DNA of 64,000 bases. Origin: Moorella humiferrea (GTDB lineage: Bacteria; Bacillota; DSM-521; Neomoorellales; Neomoorellaceae). Both the position numbers and the translations under genes were made by a program. The notes under the pieces are model-generated. The model saw only the letters and a program-made list of their open reading frames with translations, did not search any database and had not been told where the DNA came from. Location of the stretch: the NCBI RefSeq assembly GCF_039233145.1, contig NZ_CP136419.1, forward strand, positions 160,001-224,000, written 5' to 3'. Below, in pieces: positions 61,751 through 64,000 of the stretch (position 1 is the first letter of the stretch; each line of letters starts with the position of its first letter).

Positions 61751-61792
61751 TTGACAAAAGTTTACGACTTAGGATAAATTTGCAAATTTATC
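61751..61792 (+). promoter_or_regulatory. Promoter with a 20-bp palindromic operator over the -10
   Basis: TTGACA (61751-61756), 17 bases, ATAAAT (61774-61779). The perfect palindrome GATAAATTTGCAAATTTATC (61773-61792) covers the -10 region, 35 bases before the ribbon-helix-helix gene, suggesting autorepression. Confidence 0.65.
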
Positions 61793-61827
61793 GGATGTGT
61801 GCTAGGATATGAATGGGAGGTGAGACA

Positions 61828-62100
61828 GTGGACAGAGTAAACGTAGAGATTAAGCCGGAAATATGGAGAAAGGTTGGGATTTTAGCGGCTATTTTGGGAA
61901 AACAAAAGAAACAAGTGGTAAATGAAGCCTTACGGCGATTTTTAGACACTTACGTATCTCGGTTTCCTCCGGCGCCGGAGGAAACGAGACCGTCAAAAAG
62001 ACTGAAACGAAAGGAGAATGAACATGAAGAAGAAAATCGTGATGCTGGTAGTAACCATTCTGGCTCTGGCCCTTGCGGGAGCAACGGCCTGGGCAGGTAG
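61828..62100 (+). CDS. Ribbon-helix-helix DNA-binding protein (CopG/MetJ-Arc type)
   Basis: 90 aa from the GTG at 61828 (GGGAGGTGAG upstream; an ATG at 61813 lies in the ribosome site). The strand VDRVNVEIKPEIWRKVGILA and helix GKQKKQVVNEALRRFLDTYV form a typical RHH fold; the rest is a charged tail. Its last 77 bases overlap the secreted-protein gene in another frame, so the two are coupled. RHH proteins often repress their own promoter; here the palindrome upstream is the likely site. No toxin gene is adjacent. Confidence 0.75.
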   Translation: MDRVNVEIKPEIWRKVGILAAILGKQKKQVVNEALRRFLDTYVSRFPPAPEETRPSKRLKRKENEHEEENRDAGSNHSGSGPCGSNGLGR

Positions 62101-62848
62101 TAACTCCAACGTTAGGGTTTTAGTTGACGGCAGGGAAATTCACCCTGACGTGCCCGCGTATATCAACGAAAACAACCGCACCATGATCCCATACCGGGCT
62201 GTTTCGGAAGCGTTGGGTGCAACGGTGGACTGGAATGAGGCCGATCGGAGCGTTACCGTCTGGTATGAAGGGAGAACCGTAGTAGTCTGGATCGGAAAAA
62301 ACACTTATACGGTTAATGGCCAGCAGAAGGTCATGGACACCGTGCCCGTAATCAAAAATGATCGCACCATGATTCCTTTGCGAGCGGTCGCCGAAGGGTT
62401 GGGGTGCAGGGTTGAGTGGTCGCAAAGGGACTGGACGGTATATGTAATAAGTAGTAAAGCACTAACAGGAACTCCTGCTGGAGAAATTTTAGGTGGTAAT
62501 ACTTTGGTAAATAGTTATACAGGTACATGGCCAGTTCGTACACCAACCTCGCTACCGTTTACCACCTTACAATATGGCTTAACCATTTATGATTACCAAA
62601 TAAAAGATCGAACGGTAGATGTTCGTATGTCTACTTTTAATAGTGAAGTATTGATGATTAAGAAAAAAGATGGAACATGGTATAATTCTGCACCAAGTAA
62701 AGAGGCATACGCTGGAGCTTATACTATTAACCCAGACGGTACAGTTACGGTACATTATCCTTTGTATCATCTAGATTTAAGTTGTAATCCACAGGACATC
62801 GCGGAAATGTATATAGGTACTTATGGCGAATTTGTTAAGCTACCATAG
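62024..62848 (+). CDS. Secreted protein with copper-amine-oxidase-N-like domain
   Basis: 274 aa from the ATG at 62024 (AAGGAG 7 bases upstream). Signal peptide (IVMLVVTILALALAGATAWA), then a two-part Cu_amine_oxidN1-like domain with the repeat NENNRTMIPYRAVSEALGAT and IKNDRTMIPLRAVAEGLGCR, followed by about 130 residues of unrecognised, AT-rich-coded sequence. It resembles the front domain of the 560-aa protein upstream. Extracellular, function unknown. The base composition shift inside the gene suggests a domain join. Confidence 0.78.
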   Translation: MKKKIVMLVVTILALALAGATAWAGSNSNVRVLVDGREIHPDVPAYINENNRTMIPYRAVSEALGATVDWNEADRSVTVWYEGRTVVVWIGKNTYTVNGQQKVMDTVPVIKNDRTMIPLRAVAEGLGCRVEWSQRDWTVYVISSKALTGTPAGEILGGNTLVNSYTGTWPVRTPTSLPFTTLQYGLTIYDYQIKDRTVDVRMSTFNSEVLMIKKKDGTWYNSAPSKEAYAGAYTINPDGTVTVHYPLYHLDLSCNPQDIAEMYIGTYGEFVKLP

Positions 62849-62860
62849 GAGGACACCTAG

Positions 62861-62947
62861 ATGTTAAAAAAGAAAAAGGTCCTCTTTTATTTTCTTACCC
62901 TTCTGGGTTGCCCAATGATACTGCGTCTGTTTACGGTTTCTATTTAA
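62861..62947 (+). CDS. Possible 28-aa lipoprotein-like peptide or truncated gene
   Basis: ATG at 62861 with AGGAGG 8 bases upstream and 12 bases after the previous stop. Encodes MLKKKKVLFYFLTLLGC, a lipoprotein signal with lipobox LLGC, then only 11 more residues. The IS21 left end begins 13 bases after the stop. Either a tiny lipopeptide or the front of a gene lost by insertion/decay. Confidence 0.4.
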   Translation: MLKKKKVLFYFLTLLGCPMILRLFTVSI

Positions 62948-62959
62948 AAAAATAAGGGG

Positions 62960-64000
62960 TGTAGATCGTAAAATAGAATTGACCCTAGATCGTCAAATAA
63001 AACTGACCCACCTAATCTTGTGATAAAATCCCCCCTGAGAGGGGGAGGAACAAGAGGTGGTCAGCATGTACAAATGGCAGCGCATCAAGGCACTGCATGC
63101 TCAAGGGGTCGGCATCAGGCAAATAGCCAGGGATGTTGGGGTGTCCAGGAATACCGTCAGGAAGTACCTGAAAGAAGCCGGCCCGCCCCAGTTTAAAGCT
63201 AGGGAGTACGTTAAAGAACTGGACAAGTTTCTGGAAGAAATCAAGATTATGCTTGCCAAGGGATATATCGGCACAAGGATTTACAAAGAACTGAAAGATA
63301 AGGGCTATCAAGGCTCCCTAGCCAGCGTCCACCGTTATCTTAGGTCCATAAAGGCAGAAGATAATGCAGCTAAATTAGCTACCACCCGGGTGGAAACCGG
63401 CCCGGGTAAGCAGATGCAGTACGATTGGAAGGTGTGGACGTTACCGGTAGACGGGAAGCCCCTGAAAATATATCTCCACGAGGTGGTCTTATCCTTTAGC
63501 CGGATGAAATTTTATACCTTCTCTTTAAGCATCACCACCGCCGACGTGATCCGGGTTCTGGTTGAGGCCATTGACTTCTTCGGCGGTTATGCCCCGGAGT
63601 TGGTGATAGACAACGGCAAGCAAATGGTCATCACCCACCAAAAAGACGGTATCGTCCGGTACAATGATGAGTTCCTCAAATTCTGCGGGCTATATGGCAT
63701 CCAGCCTTCGGCTTGCGCCAACTACCGTGCCCGGACCAAGGGAAAGGTGGAACGCCCCTTTTACTATGTCCAGGAACACCTGCTACGGGGCCTGGAGGTG
63801 GGGGACTTGAACGAATTCGCTGTAAAGCTTTCCGAGTTCCAGGAAGCCTACAACAAGAGGCCCCACAGCAGCTTAGGCCGACCGCCGGAGGAGATGTTTG
63901 CCGAGGAAAAAGGATGCCTTCTCCAAATACCTGCTGTCGAACCGGCCTTCTTACACCATAAAGAACCCCGGAAGGTGAGCAATGACGGCTATATATCCCA
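62960..64000 (+). mobile_element. IS21-family insertion sequence, left part; right end outside window
   Basis: The left end begins TGTAGATCG at 62960, with two 24-bp subterminal direct repeats (62962-62985 and 62986-63009; core TAGATCGT and TGACCC), as usual for IS21 transposase-binding sites. The istA-type transposase follows; istB would lie beyond the window. Confidence 0.87.
63066..64000 (+). CDS. istA: IstA-type transposase, 3' end outside window
   Basis: Open from the ATG at 63066 to the right edge (311 codons). N-terminal HTH (RIKALHAQGVGIRQIARDVG, VSRNTVRKYL), then the DDE integrase core: Asp in QMQYDWKVW, Asp in ELVIDNGKQM, Glu in KGKVERPFYY, and the closing NKRPHSSLGRPPEEMF. It catalyses cut-and-paste or circle-mediated transposition with IstB. 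No internal stop is seen, so the copy may be active. Confidence 0.92.
   Translation, partial: MYKWQRIKALHAQGVGIRQIARDVGVSRNTVRKYLKEAGPPQFKAREYVKELDKFLEEIKIMLAKGYIGTRIYKELKDKGYQGSLASVHRYLRSIKAEDNAAKLATTRVETGPGKQMQYDWKVWTLPVDGKPLKIYLHEVVLSFSRMKFYTFSLSITTADVIRVLVEAIDFFGGYAPELVIDNGKQMVITHQKDGIVRYNDEFLKFCGLYGIQPSACANYRARTKGKVERPFYYVQEHLLRGLEVGDLNEFAVKLSEFQEAYNKRPHSSLGRPPEEMFAEEKGCLLQIPAVEPAFLHHKEPRKVSNDGYIS

Noticed and set aside
63012-63311. 99-codon minus-strand frame within the IS21 element
   Set aside because: Antisense shadow of the istA transposase, which shows HTH and DDE motifs on the plus strand.

Overview
The window reads as chromosomal DNA of an anaerobic, endospore-forming, GC-rich member of the Clostridia (Bacillota), most like the Moorella/Thermanaeromonas group. 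That placement is inference from content and style, not from a marker gene. Supporting signs are the ctsR-mcsA-mcsB-clpC operon, the spore-germination pair sleB-ypeB, a YtpB-type sesquarterpene synthase with its polyprenyl diphosphate synthase, a Na+-pumping decarboxylase, B12-dependent enzymes, strong AGGAGG ribosome sites and frequent TTG/GTG starts.

Layout. 0-2 kb: sesquarterpene synthase (cut by the left edge) converging on a polyprenyl synthase. 2-6.8 kb: CtsR heat-shock operon with its own promoter and CtsR boxes. 6.8-8.6 kb: alpha-ribazole kinase and transporter (cblS, cblT) behind a cobalamin riboswitch with terminator. 8.7-10.8 kb: divergent amtB and glnK; the amtB leader has two hexaloop hairpins, the second mutually exclusive with a terminator, which is the ANTAR-target layout. 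11.3-15.8 kb: cysteine desulfurase, thiI and a B12-binding radical SAM gene. 16-20.4 kb: trypsin-like protein, ypeB, sleB and small unknown genes. 20.6-26.1 kb: a hutP-like gene, a strong terminator, then a biotin-dependent Na+-pumping decarboxylase operon with a class III CoA transferase and a 48-codon gamma subunit. 26.2-34.8 kb: cell-envelope genes (DUF5693, csaB, murJ, fabZ, tagO/wecA, DUF421, phosphohexomutase). 35-39.5 kb: diguanylate cyclase, comFA, comFC, csp. 39.6-45.2 kb: hpf, an unknown gene, secA and prfB (with the +1 frameshift). Between secA and prfB sits a 211-nt, heavily base-paired element. 45.3-52.3 kb: radical SAM gene, regulator, ubiB, ferredoxin, yitT family gene, split transketolase.

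From 52.36 kb the character changes. A group IIC intron 5' fragment follows the transketolase terminator, and a second copy of its first 25 nt lies at 60.71 kb behind another hairpin. Between them are a flagellar-type pair (YlqG-like, FlhB C-terminal-like), a GH18 protein, fused transposase fragments, a long inverted repeat, a chemoreceptor missing its front half, decayed M20-peptidase and DUF169 genes, and a secreted protein with a copper-amine-oxidase-N-like domain. From 60.9 to 62.9 kb the DNA is AT-richer and packed with palindromes around a small Cys/His protein, a ribbon-helix-helix regulator with a 20-bp palindrome over its promoter, and a second secreted protein. An IS21-family element runs off the right edge.

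No rRNA, tRNA or CRISPR array was seen. The best candidates for undescribed biology are the secA-prfB structured element, the HutP-linked decarboxylase/CoA-transferase operon, and the multi-state leader at 60.92-61.04 kb. The ANTAR-type amtB leader is the best-supported regulatory reading.
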